This document shows positions 41,617 through 50,227 of a stretch of DNA of 64,000 bases, piece by piece (positions within the stretch are counted from its first letter, which is position 1; each line of letters opens with the position of its first letter). Made by a program: the position numbers and the translations under genes. Source of the stretch: ZC4RG30 sp049841155 (lineage in GTDB: Bacteria > Pseudomonadota > Gammaproteobacteria > Steroidobacterales > Steroidobacteraceae); the NCBI GenBank assembly GCA_049841155.1, contig JASGHI010000003.1, forward strand, positions 1,488,001 through 1,552,000, given 5' to 3'. Under the pieces are notes generated by a model. The model saw nothing but the letters and a program-made list of their open reading frames with translations, was not told the DNA's origin and did no database searches.

Positions 41617-42939
41617 ATGAAGATCACTTTCCGGAGCCTTGCGTTGACGGCGGCAGCCCTGGCCACGGCCCAGCTCCCCGCCGCGACCAGCCTCAATGTC
41701 CCGGCCGCGAAATCGCGCGTGGACGCGCTGTTCACCCAGCACTACGGCGAAACCGAATCCCTGTACCGCGACCTGCATGCGCATCCGGAACTGGCCTTCC
41801 AGGAAACGCGCACCGCCGCGAGGCTTGCGCGGGAAATGCGCGCGCTGGGCTTTGAAGTCACCGAAGGCGTCGGCGGGACCGGGCTGGTCGCCATCCTTCA
41901 CAACGGCAAGGGCCCGACGGCAATGGTGCGCACCGAGCTCGACGCCCTGCCGGTGCAGGAGGAATCCGGCCTGCCCTATGCCAGCCACGACCACCAGCCC
42001 TTCAGCGGTGCCGAATCTCCCACCATGCATGCCTGCGGGCACGACATCCACATGGCCGCATGGGTGGCGACGGCACGCACGCTGGTTGCCATGAAGGACC
42101 GCTGGCATGGCACGCTGATGTTCATCGCCCAGCCGGCGGAGGAACGCGTGAGCGGCGCCAGGGCCATGCTCGACGACGGACTGTTCCAGCGCTTTCCCAG
42201 GCCGGACGTGGGGTTCGCGCTGCACACCATGCCCGAAGCCTATGACGAGGTGCTCTACCGCAGCGGCCCCATGACCTCCAACGGCAGCGGCCTCGTGGTC
42301 CACTTCCATGGGCGCGGCGGCCATGGCTCCGATCCCAGCAGGACCATCGACCCGGTGATGATGGCGGCGCGCTTCGTGGTCGACGTGCAGAGCGTCGTCA
42401 GCCGCGAGAAGGATCCGGGAGCCTTCGGTGTCGTCACCATCGGCGCCATCCAGGGCGGCAGCGCCGGCAACGTCATCCCCGACAGCGTGGAAGTGCGCGG
42501 CACCGTGCGCAGCCTGTCCGACGAAGTGCACGAGAAGCTCTTCGACGGCGTGCGCCGCACGGCCAATGCCGTGGCCGCCATGGCCGGAGCGCCGCCGCCG
42601 GAGGTCACGCTGGGCGGCGGCGTGAAGTCCGTGATCAACGACGGCGCCGTCACCGCACGCACGGCGGCGCTGTTCTCGCAGGCCTTTGGCGACAAGGCGC
42701 GGGTGATGGACACGGCATGGACGGGCGGCGAGGACTACTCGGTATTCGTCGCCGCCGGCGTGCCTTCGCTGTACTTCGGCATCGGCATCTACGGCCCGGA
42801 ACGCATGGCCAAAGCCCGCGCGGGCGGCGAACCGCCGCCGGCCAATCACAGCCCCAAATACGTGCCCGACGATCCGCGCGCGACACTGCACACGGGCGTA
42901 CTGGCCATGTCACTGGCCCTCCTCGGCGCCCTGCAATAG
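41617..42939 (+). CDS. Secreted M20 family metallo-amidohydrolase
   Basis: A 440-residue binuclear-zinc amidohydrolase of the M20D (hippuricase/IAA-amino acid hydrolase-like) group. A signal peptide (about 1-23) is followed by the substrate part LYRDLHAHPELAFQETRTAA, the metal motif HACGHDIHMAAW, QPAEERVSGARAMLDDGLF, and the lid-domain GRGGHGSDPSR. These enzymes release an amino acid from N-acyl or N-aryl conjugates. Export to the periplasm and divergence from a TonB receptor suggest hydrolysis of an imported conjugate. A MarR gene follows by 3 bp. Confidence 0.93.
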   Translation: MKITFRSLALTAAALATAQLPAATSLNVPAAKSRVDALFTQHYGETESLYRDLHAHPELAFQETRTAARLAREMRALGFEVTEGVGGTGLVAILHNGKGPTAMVRTELDALPVQEESGLPYASHDHQPFSGAESPTMHACGHDIHMAAWVATARTLVAMKDRWHGTLMFIAQPAEERVSGARAMLDDGLFQRFPRPDVGFALHTMPEAYDEVLYRSGPMTSNGSGLVVHFHGRGGHGSDPSRTIDPVMMAARFVVDVQSVVSREKDPGAFGVVTIGAIQGGSAGNVIPDSVEVRGTVRSLSDEVHEKLFDGVRRTANAVAAMAGAPPPEVTLGGGVKSVINDGAVTARTAALFSQAFGDKARVMDTAWTGGEDYSVFVAAGVPSLYFGIGIYGPERMAKARAGGEPPPANHSPKYVPDDPRATLHTGVLAMSLALLGALQ

Positions 42940-42942
42940 ATC

Positions 42943-43413
42943 ATGCGCAGTTTCGACCGCTCCCTTCCCATGGCGCTGCTGCGGGCACGCGAGGCCGCAA
43001 TGGGACTGTTCCGGCCGCAGCTCAAGGCCTGCGGCCTCACCGAGCAGCAGTGGCGCGTGATCCGTGCCCTGCACTCGCACGGTGAAATGGAATTCCAGAA
43101 CCTGGCGCGCCTGATCTGCGTACAGCCGCCGAGCCTGACCAGCATGCTGGTCAGGCTGGAAAAACTGGGACTGATCCGCCGCCGGCGGCCCGCCGGTGAC
43201 CGGAGGCGCCTGTTCGTTTCCGTCTCGCGCAAGGGCAGCATGCGCTTCCAGGCCATCAGCAAGGGCATGGAAAAGATCTATCGGGACATCGAAGCCCAGC
43301 TCGGGGAACAGCGGCTGCAGCTGCTGCTGAAGCTGCTGGCCCAGGCGCAGCAGCTGCGGCCGCGGGACACCGCACCGCCGCCCGCCGGACGGGCGCGCAA
43401 ATCAGCGGCCTGA
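42943..43413 (+). CDS. MarR-family regulator (HpaR-like)
   Basis: A 156-residue winged-helix regulator resembling HpaR/HpcR repressors of aromatic catabolism: RSFDRSLPMALLRAREAAMG at the N-terminus, LTEQQWRVIRALHSHGEMEF, recognition region VQPPSLTSMLVRLEKLGLI, and the basic wing RRRPAGDRRRLFVSVSRKG. It is co-transcribed with the M20 amidohydrolase (3-bp gap) and is the obvious candidate regulator of that gene and perhaps of the divergent receptor. An aromatic-acid effector is suggested only by the HpaR resemblance. Confidence 0.88.
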   Translation: MRSFDRSLPMALLRAREAAMGLFRPQLKACGLTEQQWRVIRALHSHGEMEFQNLARLICVQPPSLTSMLVRLEKLGLIRRRRPAGDRRRLFVSVSRKGSMRFQAISKGMEKIYRDIEAQLGEQRLQLLLKLLAQAQQLRPRDTAPPPAGRARKSAA

Positions 43414-43420
43414 TCCGCGC

Positions 43421-43831
43421 CTATTTCGGGACCAGCGCGCGCGCATCCAGCCCCAGCTCCTTCGGATCGGCGCCGAGCGCCTTGCCGTCGGCGGTGACGA
43501 CGAACACCAGCGAGCCGCCGTTGCGCCCGTCCCTGAGCGGACGGCTGCCGATGGTCACCTTGTCGCCGGGCTTCAGGGTGTCCTTCTCGATCCCGATCCT
43601 CGCCAGCTGGTTGGGCGAAGTGGCTTCGATGTCCCACCTTGCCGGCTCGCCCTTGCCATCCACCGCAGCCATCACCGAGATCCAGGAGTGGGGATTCAGG
43701 TACGAGAAGGAAATCACCTTCCCTTCCAGCAGCACCAGCCTGGTGTGATCGAACATCGCCGCAGAGTGGTGCGCACCCGCCGGCACGATGGCCGCAAGCG
43801 CCAATGCGGCGGCCAGAATCTTTCTTCTCAT
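43421..43831 (-). CDS. DUF6152-type small secreted protein
   Basis: A 136-residue protein with signal peptide (about 1-20, ending PAGAHH) and one beta-rich domain starting HHSAAMFDHTRLVLLEGKVI, with the conserved LNPHSWISV segment. These match DUF6152, of unknown function. Three starts are possible: a GTG overlapping the preceding stop (43849), ATG 43840, and ATG 43831; the last is chosen because AAGAGGA lies 8 bases upstream. It is the second gene of a two-gene unit with a larger secreted protein. Confidence 0.78.
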   Translation of the reverse strand: MRRKILAAALALAAIVPAGAHHSAAMFDHTRLVLLEGKVISFSYLNPHSWISVMAAVDGKGEPARWDIEATSPNQLARIGIEKDTLKPGDKVTIGSRPLRDGRNGGSLVFVVTADGKALGADPKELGLDARALVPK

Positions 43832-43845
43832 GAATGTCATCCTCT

Positions 43846-44814
43846 TCACCGCAGCGGCTGGCCCTTGGCCCTGGCCTCGGCCTCCTCGATCTCCTGCGGC
43901 AGCAGCAGGACCTGGAAGCCGTCCTCGTCCAGCCTGACATTGGGAACGCAGGGACGATCGTTGAAATCGAGGTAACGGCGCGCCGGCTGTCCCGCTGCGG
44001 AGGGGCCCTGCCGCCGGTAGTAGCGCTTGACCACCCAGGGACGCGTGAATGCTTCCGGATCCACCAGCGTCATCTCGTTCTCGATCAGGTCCTTGTCGAT
44101 GAGGCGGATGCGCTCGGTCATCCGGAGCTTGTCGCTGTGCGGGGACGAGGTTTCGTCGAAATAGGCGTTGATCATGTCGACCGTATCGACCACCAGCGTA
44201 TTGCCTTCCCAGTGACCCGTGGAATGGCCCGAGTAGCTCGGCCCGGCGGTGCGCACGTCTTCTCCCGTGGGATGCGCACGGCCGTCGAGGAAGATGCGGC
44301 GTTCCGTGCGCGCATAGTCGTTGTACCAGATCATCACCTCGGGAGCCTGGATGATGTCGAAGGGCGTCGGGCTTTCACCCACCATGCGCGGCACACCGTA
44401 CTGGATGCAGGTCGCGAAGGTATCGCGCGCCTTGCCTTCCAGGGATTCGGCAACATGCCGGTCGTAGATCGCCTGGTATTCGGCGTTGTAGGGGATGCTC
44501 GTGACCTTGGTACCGGGCAGCGGCCCGAAAGTGGCCTCGCCATCGAGGCTGCGGATAGGACAGGTGGAATGCGCCGGATCGAACAGCGGCCCGCGGCAAT
44601 CCCCGGGCGCCTGGATGAAAGCCCAGATACCGGTCATGTCCGGCTGGGCAGCGAGCTTCGCGGCCAGCTCTCCCAGCTTCGGCGGAACGTAGCCCGATGC
44701 GCGCGCCAGCACCTGCGCCGAAGGCATCGGGTTGGCCGGCGCCTCGCCGGAGTGTGCCTGCAGGCCGGCACCCGCCAGCGCTGCCGCGACCCATGCAACA
44801 TGATGTACACGCAC
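43846..44814 (-). CDS. Secreted protein of unknown function, partner of DUF6152
   Basis: A 322-residue protein I cannot assign to a named family. It starts with GTG, has a short signal peptide (about 1-20), and is rich in aromatic and Gly residues with segments such as DMTGIWAFIQAPGDCRG, PRMVGESPTPFDIIQ and GHSTGHWEGNTLVVDTVDMI. The last, with IWYNDYARTERRIFLDGR, resembles secreted beta-barrel proteins that occur in many copies beside DUF6152 genes in Acidobacteria and Steroidobacter-like genomes. Two Cys pairs may form disulfides. The function is unknown; the stop overlaps the possible GTG of the DUF6152 gene. Confidence 0.65.
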   Translation of the reverse strand: MRVHHVAWVAAALAGAGLQAHSGEAPANPMPSAQVLARASGYVPPKLGELAAKLAAQPDMTGIWAFIQAPGDCRGPLFDPAHSTCPIRSLDGEATFGPLPGTKVTSIPYNAEYQAIYDRHVAESLEGKARDTFATCIQYGVPRMVGESPTPFDIIQAPEVMIWYNDYARTERRIFLDGRAHPTGEDVRTAGPSYSGHSTGHWEGNTLVVDTVDMINAYFDETSSPHSDKLRMTERIRLIDKDLIENEMTLVDPEAFTRPWVVKRYYRRQGPSAAGQPARRYLDFNDRPCVPNVRLDEDGFQVLLLPQEIEEAEARAKGQPLR

Positions 44815-44895
44815 GTCTTCAGTACCTGTATGTGAGGCTCACCGAGGGTACGCGGGCGGAAAGTGCCATCCACCGCGCCGATATGGAGTCAGAGC

Positions 44896-45228
44896 CTACG
44901 CCCCCCGCCTTTGTCCGGTAAACCCCGCGCCGGGAAGATCGCGCTCCAGCACTTCGATGCGCTCGAGCAGTTCGATCACCAGCGCAACGCCCGCCACGTT
45001 GATGCCCAGATCACGCTGCAGGCGCGTGGCCACACGCAGCCGCCGCAACGACACGCCGCTGAAGCGCAGCTGCCCCGGCGCAGTTTCCAGCACGCCTTCC
45101 TCCACCAGCTCCAGCACCTGCTGCCGCCCGACGGCGCACAGCTCGCAGAGCTGGTCGATGCTCAGCTCTTCGTTTTCTTCGACGATGTGGCCAACGAGTG
45201 CAGCGGTCATTGACGAAGCCATGGTCAT
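44896..45228 (-). CDS. cbpM: Chaperone modulatory protein CbpM
   Basis: A 110-residue MerR-like protein that binds the J-domain of CbpA and inhibits its co-chaperone and DNA-binding activities. Typical content: IVEENEELSIDQLCELCAVG and RFSGVSLRRLRVATRLQRDL followed by a helix ending in ELLERIEVLERDL. The start ATG at 45228 overlaps the cbpA stop (ATGA); internal ATGs at 45222 and 45210 are alternatives. It is the usual downstream partner of cbpA. Confidence 0.88.
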   Translation of the reverse strand: MTMASSMTAALVGHIVEENEELSIDQLCELCAVGRQQVLELVEEGVLETAPGQLRFSGVSLRRLRVATRLQRDLGINVAGVALVIELLERIEVLERDLPGAGFTGQRRGA

Positions 45229-46181
45229 GATCCCGTGGGGCGTGGATTGAAGGGCACCGCGGCGGCAAAAGCCTCGTAGGCGGCGCGCGCGGCGGGGCTG
45301 TCGGCCGGCGGCAAGGCGATCTGCAGCGTGACGTACAGATCTCCCGGCGGCCGCGACGGCAGGCCGCGGCCGCGAAGACGCAGGCGCGTGCCGGCCCGGG
45401 ATCCGGCAGGAATGCGCAGCTCCACGGCGCCGCCCGGAGTGGGCAACTGCAGCTGCGCACCGAGAGCGGCCTCCCATGGCGCCACGGACAGCTCGCGGTA
45501 CAGATCGCTGCCTTCGGCGCGGTACAGCGCATGCGGTGCAAAGCCTACTTCCAGGAACAGGTCGCCCGGCTTGCTGCCATCCGCCAGCGGCTCTCCCTGG
45601 CCGGCGAGGCGGATGTGCTGGCCGGCCTGGATGCCGCGCGGAATCCTCACATTGAGCGTGCGCTCGCGCAGATGCATGCGCCCCTCGGCGTCCATCTCCG
45701 GCACACGCAGCGTCAGCGCACGCGTGCCGCCTTCCAGCGCAGCGTCCAGATCGATGATGACGCGCGCATGGTGATCCTCGCCGCGGTCACGCGGCCGCCG
45801 CTGCCGCGCGCCGGCGAAGCCGGCGCGCCCGAACAGCGTCTCGAAGAATTCGCTGGAATCGCCCGCGTCGAAGCGGCCTTCCTCGCCCCGCCCGGGACGC
45901 CCGGCGCCACTGAACTCGAAGCCCGAACCCCAGTCCGGCGGCGGACGGAATTCCTGCCCCGGAGGCGGGCCGCTGCCGAGCTGGTCGTAGGCCGCGCGCT
46001 TCTGCGGATCACGCAGCACTTCATAGGCCTCGCCCACATCCTTGAAGCGCTCCTCCGCACCTGCCTCCTTGCTGACATCGGGATGGTACTTGCGCGCCAG
46101 CTTGCGGTAGGCCTGCTTGATCTGGTCGGCGGTCGCATCACGCGGCACGCCCATGATGTCGTAGTAGTCCTTGAACTTCAT
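45225..46181 (-). CDS. cbpA: Curved DNA-binding protein / DnaJ-type co-chaperone CbpA
   Basis: A 318-residue class B J-domain protein. The J-domain (about 5-70) has the HPD tripeptide in YRKLARKYHPDVSKEAGAEE; a Gly/Pro/Phe-rich linker (about 71-125) and two C-terminal beta-sandwich domains follow (GTRALTLRVP, RIPRGIQAGQHIRLAGQG, LRIPAGSRAGTRLRLRGRG). It lacks the Cys-rich zinc domain of DnaJ. CbpA assists DnaK and binds curved DNA in the nucleoid. It starts 6 bp after xthA and is coupled to cbpM. Confidence 0.93.
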   Translation of the reverse strand: MKFKDYYDIMGVPRDATADQIKQAYRKLARKYHPDVSKEAGAEERFKDVGEAYEVLRDPQKRAAYDQLGSGPPPGQEFRPPPDWGSGFEFSGAGRPGRGEEGRFDAGDSSEFFETLFGRAGFAGARQRRPRDRGEDHHARVIIDLDAALEGGTRALTLRVPEMDAEGRMHLRERTLNVRIPRGIQAGQHIRLAGQGEPLADGSKPGDLFLEVGFAPHALYRAEGSDLYRELSVAPWEAALGAQLQLPTPGGAVELRIPAGSRAGTRLRLRGRGLPSRPPGDLYVTLQIALPPADSPAARAAYEAFAAAVPFNPRPTGS

Positions 46182-46187
46182 TTGCGG

Positions 46188-46985
46188 TTACAGATCTATC
46201 CGGATGCTTACCGGGCAGTGGTCCGAACCCATGACGTCGGCATGGATTGCCGCCTCCTTCACCTTGGCCGCGATGGACGCGGACACCAGCACATAGTCGA
46301 TTCTCCATCCCACATTGCGCTCGCGGGAGTTCGCAAAGTGCGACCACCAGGAATAGTGGCCATTGCCCTGCGTGAAGAGGCGGAAGGTATCGACGAAGCC
46401 GGCATCGACGAAGTTCTGGAACCCCGCGCGCTCCTCGTCGGTGAAACCCTTCTTGCCGCGGTTGGGCTTGGGGTTGGCAAGGTCGAGCTCGGTATGCGCC
46501 ACGTTGAGATCACCGCAGAAGATGACCGGCTTGGTTTTCTCCAGCAGCTTCATGTAGGCGAGGAAGGCCGGATCCCAGTGTTCGTGGCGCAGCTTCACGC
46601 GCGACAGATCGTCCTTGGCATTGGGCGTGTACACGGTCACGGCATGGAACTTCGCGAACTCCGCAGCGATGACGCGGCCCTCGTTCCAGGAATCGCGCTC
46701 CAGTTCGTCCGCGAAGCTGTATTGTTTCGCGAAGCTCTCCGGAAAGCCGTTCGTGACCTTGATGGGCTCCTGCCGCGAGAAGATCGCGGTGCCCGAATAG
46801 CCCTTCTTCTGCGCCGAGTTCCAGTACTCGTGGTAACCGGACAGATCGATCTGCGCCTGCCCCCGTTCCGCCTTGGTTTCCTGCAGGCACAGGATGTCCG
46901 GCTGGTGCTCGGCGATGAACTTCTGGAAGGTGCCCTTCTTCACGACGGCGCGGATGCCGTTGACGTTCCACGAATAGAATTTCAT
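46188..46985 (-). CDS. xthA: Exodeoxyribonuclease III
   Basis: An AP endonuclease and 3'-5' exonuclease of base-excision repair, 265 residues. The family start MKFYSWNVNGIRAVVKKG fixes the ATG at 46985. Catalytic and metal-binding segments are visible: LCLQETKAERGQ (metal Glu), FCGDLNVAHTELDL (Asp/Asn), and GSDHCPVSIRIDL at the C-terminus with the catalytic Asp-His pair. It is the first gene of xthA-cbpA-cbpM and lies 17 bp from the divergent hydroxyacid dehydrogenase gene. Confidence 0.96.
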   Translation of the reverse strand: MKFYSWNVNGIRAVVKKGTFQKFIAEHQPDILCLQETKAERGQAQIDLSGYHEYWNSAQKKGYSGTAIFSRQEPIKVTNGFPESFAKQYSFADELERDSWNEGRVIAAEFAKFHAVTVYTPNAKDDLSRVKLRHEHWDPAFLAYMKLLEKTKPVIFCGDLNVAHTELDLANPKPNRGKKGFTDEERAGFQNFVDAGFVDTFRLFTQGNGHYSWWSHFANSRERNVGWRIDYVLVSASIAAKVKEAAIHADVMGSDHCPVSIRIDL

Positions 46986-47002
46986 GCTGCCGAGTATAGA
47001 CA

Positions 47003-47953
47003 ATGAACCCGGACATCTTCGTCGCCATCGCCCTGCCGCCGCCGCTGCAAAGCCTGCGCGCGGCGCCCTACACCCTGCATCTGGGCGAGGGCCGCGCCCC
47101 GGACCTGCCGCCCGAAGTGAGCCGGCGGGTGCGCGCCATCGTCACCAGCGGTCTGCGCGGCGCGCCGCGGGCGCTGATTGACTGCTTCCCGCATCTGGAA
47201 CTCATCGCCAGCTTCGGCGCCGCGGTGGACTTGATCGATCTGCCGCACGCCCGGGCGCGCGGCATCCGCGTGACCAACACGCCGGGCGCGGGCGCGGACG
47301 ACGTGGCGGACCTCGCCATCGCGATGATCATCGACCGGCTGCGCGGCATCCGCGCGGCCAATGCCTTCGTGCTGCGCGGCGACTGGCCGCGCGGCCCCTT
47401 TCCCTTCGCCCGTTCGCTCACCGGCCGCCGGCTGGGGATCGTCGGCCTGGGCGCCATCGGCTGCGCCATTGCCGCCCGTGCCCAGGCCTGCGGCATGCAG
47501 GTCTGCTGGCATGGACCGCGCGCCAAGCCCGAAGTGCCGCTGCCCTGGTTCCCGGATCTTGCGGCCATGGCCGAGGCCGTGGACGTGCTGGTGCTGAGCT
47601 GCCCGGCCGGAAGCGCCACTCATCACCTGGTCGATGCGCGGATACTGGCCGCGCTGGGTCCGGAAGCCGTGCTGGTCAACGTGGCGCGCGGTTCCGTCGT
47701 CGACACCGCCGCGCTGATCGAGGCTCTGGACCAGGGCAGGCTCGGCAGCGCTGCGCTGGACGTGGTCGAGAACCAGCCGCAGGTGCCCGATGCGCTGCGG
47801 AACTCGGACCGCGTGCTGCTCACGCCGCATCTGGGGACGGCCACGAAGGAAACCCGCGCGCGCATGGGCGCGATGCTGCTGGCAAGCCTTGCGGATCACT
47901 TTGCTGGCAGGGAACCGGCGCACCTGGTGCAGATGAGCGCAGGGCCGGCCTGA
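47003..47953 (+). CDS. D-isomer-specific 2-hydroxyacid dehydrogenase
   Basis: A 316-residue NAD(P)-dependent 2-oxoacid reductase, closest in appearance to glyoxylate/hydroxypyruvate reductases. The dinucleotide motif GIVGLGAIGCAIAARAQACG is followed by WHGPRAK, where the Arg after the second strand suggests NADPH. The catalytic residues are in NVARGSVVD (Arg), VVENQPQVPD (Glu) and LTPHLGTATKETR (His). It is not in an operon, and is divergent from xthA. The exact substrate cannot be set. Confidence 0.92.
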   Translation: MNPDIFVAIALPPPLQSLRAAPYTLHLGEGRAPDLPPEVSRRVRAIVTSGLRGAPRALIDCFPHLELIASFGAAVDLIDLPHARARGIRVTNTPGAGADDVADLAIAMIIDRLRGIRAANAFVLRGDWPRGPFPFARSLTGRRLGIVGLGAIGCAIAARAQACGMQVCWHGPRAKPEVPLPWFPDLAAMAEAVDVLVLSCPAGSATHHLVDARILAALGPEAVLVNVARGSVVDTAALIEALDQGRLGSAALDVVENQPQVPDALRNSDRVLLTPHLGTATKETRARMGAMLLASLADHFAGREPAHLVQMSAGPA

Positions 47954-47968
47954 AACGCCGGCACGCGT

Positions 47969-50227
47969 TCAGGGCTTGCGGATGGGCAGTTCCAGATGGC
48001 TGCTGCTGTACCAGCGCAGGCGCACGGGATAGCGGGCGTCGGCGATGGATTCCTCGCTGACGTCGCCACCGGCGCCGTAGTTGATCTGCTGGTCGGGGCG
48101 CTTGTTCACGCCCAGCACCAGCACCAGCCGGCTGCCTGCCGCGATGCGCCGGCTCATCACGCGTTCGCTGTGCAGCGGAATCTGCTGCACCCGGCCGGCC
48201 TTGAGCAGGCGGCGCTGCGTGCGGTCGCCGGCGTAGCTGGCGCGGAACGTCACCGCGGGATCGAACAGCTTCACGTAGTCGCCGTTGGCCTGCAGCTCAT
48301 ACAGGGAGAGAGTGAGATCCACGTCCAGCTTGTTCGTCATGAGATCCAGCCGTCCGCCCGGTGAGCCCGCGATGTCCACGGCTGCCGGCAGCGGCGCGCT
48401 GATCCAGGTGAGGGCATGGCGCGTCTGAGGCGCGCGCGTCACATAGTCCGGCCGGATGGTGAAACCGGCATCGTCCCGCTCGCGCAGCGCAACCTCGGTG
48501 CGCAGGAAGGTCGCAGGCTTCGCCTCCTGCTGCGCCAGCAGGTAACCGCCGGGCACTTCCCGCGAGTCCAGGTACAGCCGCAGCGTGGCATTGCCCATGG
48601 CATCGAGCGATGCGGCATGGCGCCATTCATCGACTCCTCCAGTGACGAAATTGACGCGATCCTGCAGCGGCGCGGGCCGGGCCGCGTTCTTGAGCACGTG
48701 GTCGAACCACTGGTAGCGCAGTTCGGTCAGATCCACCCGCGCAGATGCTTCCACGGGCAGCCGCCGCAGCAGCGCGCCCGGCCGCGGTCCCGAGCCCGCG
48801 GCATAGGGGCCCAGCAACAGACGATGGTCGGCCTTGGGCAGATGGCGCAGATGCTGGTCGAAGTAGTAAAGCGCGGCAGCCTGGTTGGCGGCGTAGTAAC
48901 CCGTGATGGTGAGTACGGGAATCTTCACCTGCGCGAACTGCTGCGCGAAGGGAATCATCTTCTGCCAGTAGCGGTCGTAGCTCGGATGGCTGAGCCAGCG
49001 CTGGAACACCGGATCCGGCTTGCCATTGAGACGGTCCAGGTCGCGGTAGCGCCGGCCGCTGGCATACCACTTCTCGTCGAGCCCCTGCCAGGCCGCGTCA
49101 TCGTCGACATCCGCGCCGGTTCCGGCATCGCGTCCGGGATTCAGGCGCTGCAGCCAGCGGTAGGCCGAATTGTGGAAAATGCCGCCGGACATGGGCATGT
49201 CGATGCCGGGGGCCAGCGGATCGGCCGTCGCAATGGCCTTCAGCGCCGGCGGCGCGCGCCCGGCCGCCGCCCAGGCCACGAAACCCGCATAACCCTCGCC
49301 CTGCATGCCGACGCGGCCATCGTTCCAGGGTTGCCTTTCGACCCACTGGATCACCGAGCGCGCGTCCTCGCCGTCGAACAGGAACGGCACCACCTGTCCG
49401 CCGTCCCGGCTGCCGCGCGCCCAGGCGATGATGCCCGCATAGCCATGCGCGGCCGGCCCGGTGAGCGGCTCGCGCGGATCGCGCAGTGCGGTGAACTCCA
49501 GCAGCGTCGGCAGCGCCCTGACGACCTTCGGACGCACGATGGTCGCGGCAATGCGCGCGCCGCCCGCACCCGCGATGCGCACGTCCTCGAATACATAGCG
49601 CCGCCGGTCATCCTCCTGGCGCAGCTCTTCCAGCGGCTCCGCGATGCGCCGATAGGCATCGAAGACGAAGTAGCGCCACAGCAGTTCCACGGCTTCGGGA
49701 AGCGCGATGGCGCGGCGGCTGCGATGCAGATCCAGGGCGCGCTGCAGCAGCAACTGCTGGTCCGCAAGAGGCGGCAGGCGCCAGCCGGTGACGGCAAAGG
49801 CCTCGAGGTCGGTGAGCGGCGTGACGGTGTCGCGGAACACCTGGGCAAAGGCCTGCGCGAACGGCAGGCTGCGTTCGCGCTGCAGCGCCAGCGCGCGCAC
49901 ATAGATGTCGAGCAGACGCTCCCGGCCGCTCTCCTCGTCGTTCTCGCGGCGCCGTTCCCGCAGACTCTGCCGGCTGGCATTGGCCGGCGCATAGGCGCCG
50001 GCCACGACCTGGATGCCCGACAGGTTGTTGAGGAAACGGTCCTGGTTCTTCTCCTCGTAGACGGGCAGCACGCGCACCGCGAGATCGCGCATGGTGGCCG
50101 CGGCGGCGGCATCCAGCGGCGTGGCCGGAGGCTGGAATTCCAGGGTCTGCGCCATCGCCTGCAAGGCAGGCAGCGCCAGCAGCAAGGCCAGCAGCATTGG
50201 CCATGGCCGCAAGGTCGGCCGGCTCAT
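47969..50227 (-). CDS. CocE/NonD-like alpha/beta hydrolase lacking the catalytic triad
   Basis: A 752-residue exported protein: signal peptide (about 1-26, ending QAMA), an N-terminal helical part, the CocE/X-prolyl-peptidase hydrolase domain and the C-terminal jelly-roll domain. The family nucleophile motif GxSYxG reads GEGYAG (about residue 306-311), the Asp motif GWYD reads GYYA (about 445) and the His motif GPWxHG reads GPYAAG (about 475). All three triad residues therefore appear replaced, so it is probably a pseudo-enzyme or works differently. The remaining frame is intact. Its ATG overlaps the ABC gene stop, making it the last gene of the GH144-GH15-ABC operon. Confidence 0.82.
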   Translation of the reverse strand: MSRPTLRPWPMLLALLLALPALQAMAQTLEFQPPATPLDAAAAATMRDLAVRVLPVYEEKNQDRFLNNLSGIQVVAGAYAPANASRQSLRERRRENDEESGRERLLDIYVRALALQRERSLPFAQAFAQVFRDTVTPLTDLEAFAVTGWRLPPLADQQLLLQRALDLHRSRRAIALPEAVELLWRYFVFDAYRRIAEPLEELRQEDDRRRYVFEDVRIAGAGGARIAATIVRPKVVRALPTLLEFTALRDPREPLTGPAAHGYAGIIAWARGSRDGGQVVPFLFDGEDARSVIQWVERQPWNDGRVGMQGEGYAGFVAWAAAGRAPPALKAIATADPLAPGIDMPMSGGIFHNSAYRWLQRLNPGRDAGTGADVDDDAAWQGLDEKWYASGRRYRDLDRLNGKPDPVFQRWLSHPSYDRYWQKMIPFAQQFAQVKIPVLTITGYYAANQAAALYYFDQHLRHLPKADHRLLLGPYAAGSGPRPGALLRRLPVEASARVDLTELRYQWFDHVLKNAARPAPLQDRVNFVTGGVDEWRHAASLDAMGNATLRLYLDSREVPGGYLLAQQEAKPATFLRTEVALRERDDAGFTIRPDYVTRAPQTRHALTWISAPLPAAVDIAGSPGGRLDLMTNKLDVDLTLSLYELQANGDYVKLFDPAVTFRASYAGDRTQRRLLKAGRVQQIPLHSERVMSRRIAAGSRLVLVLGVNKRPDQQINYGAGGDVSEESIADARYPVRLRWYSSSHLELPIRKP

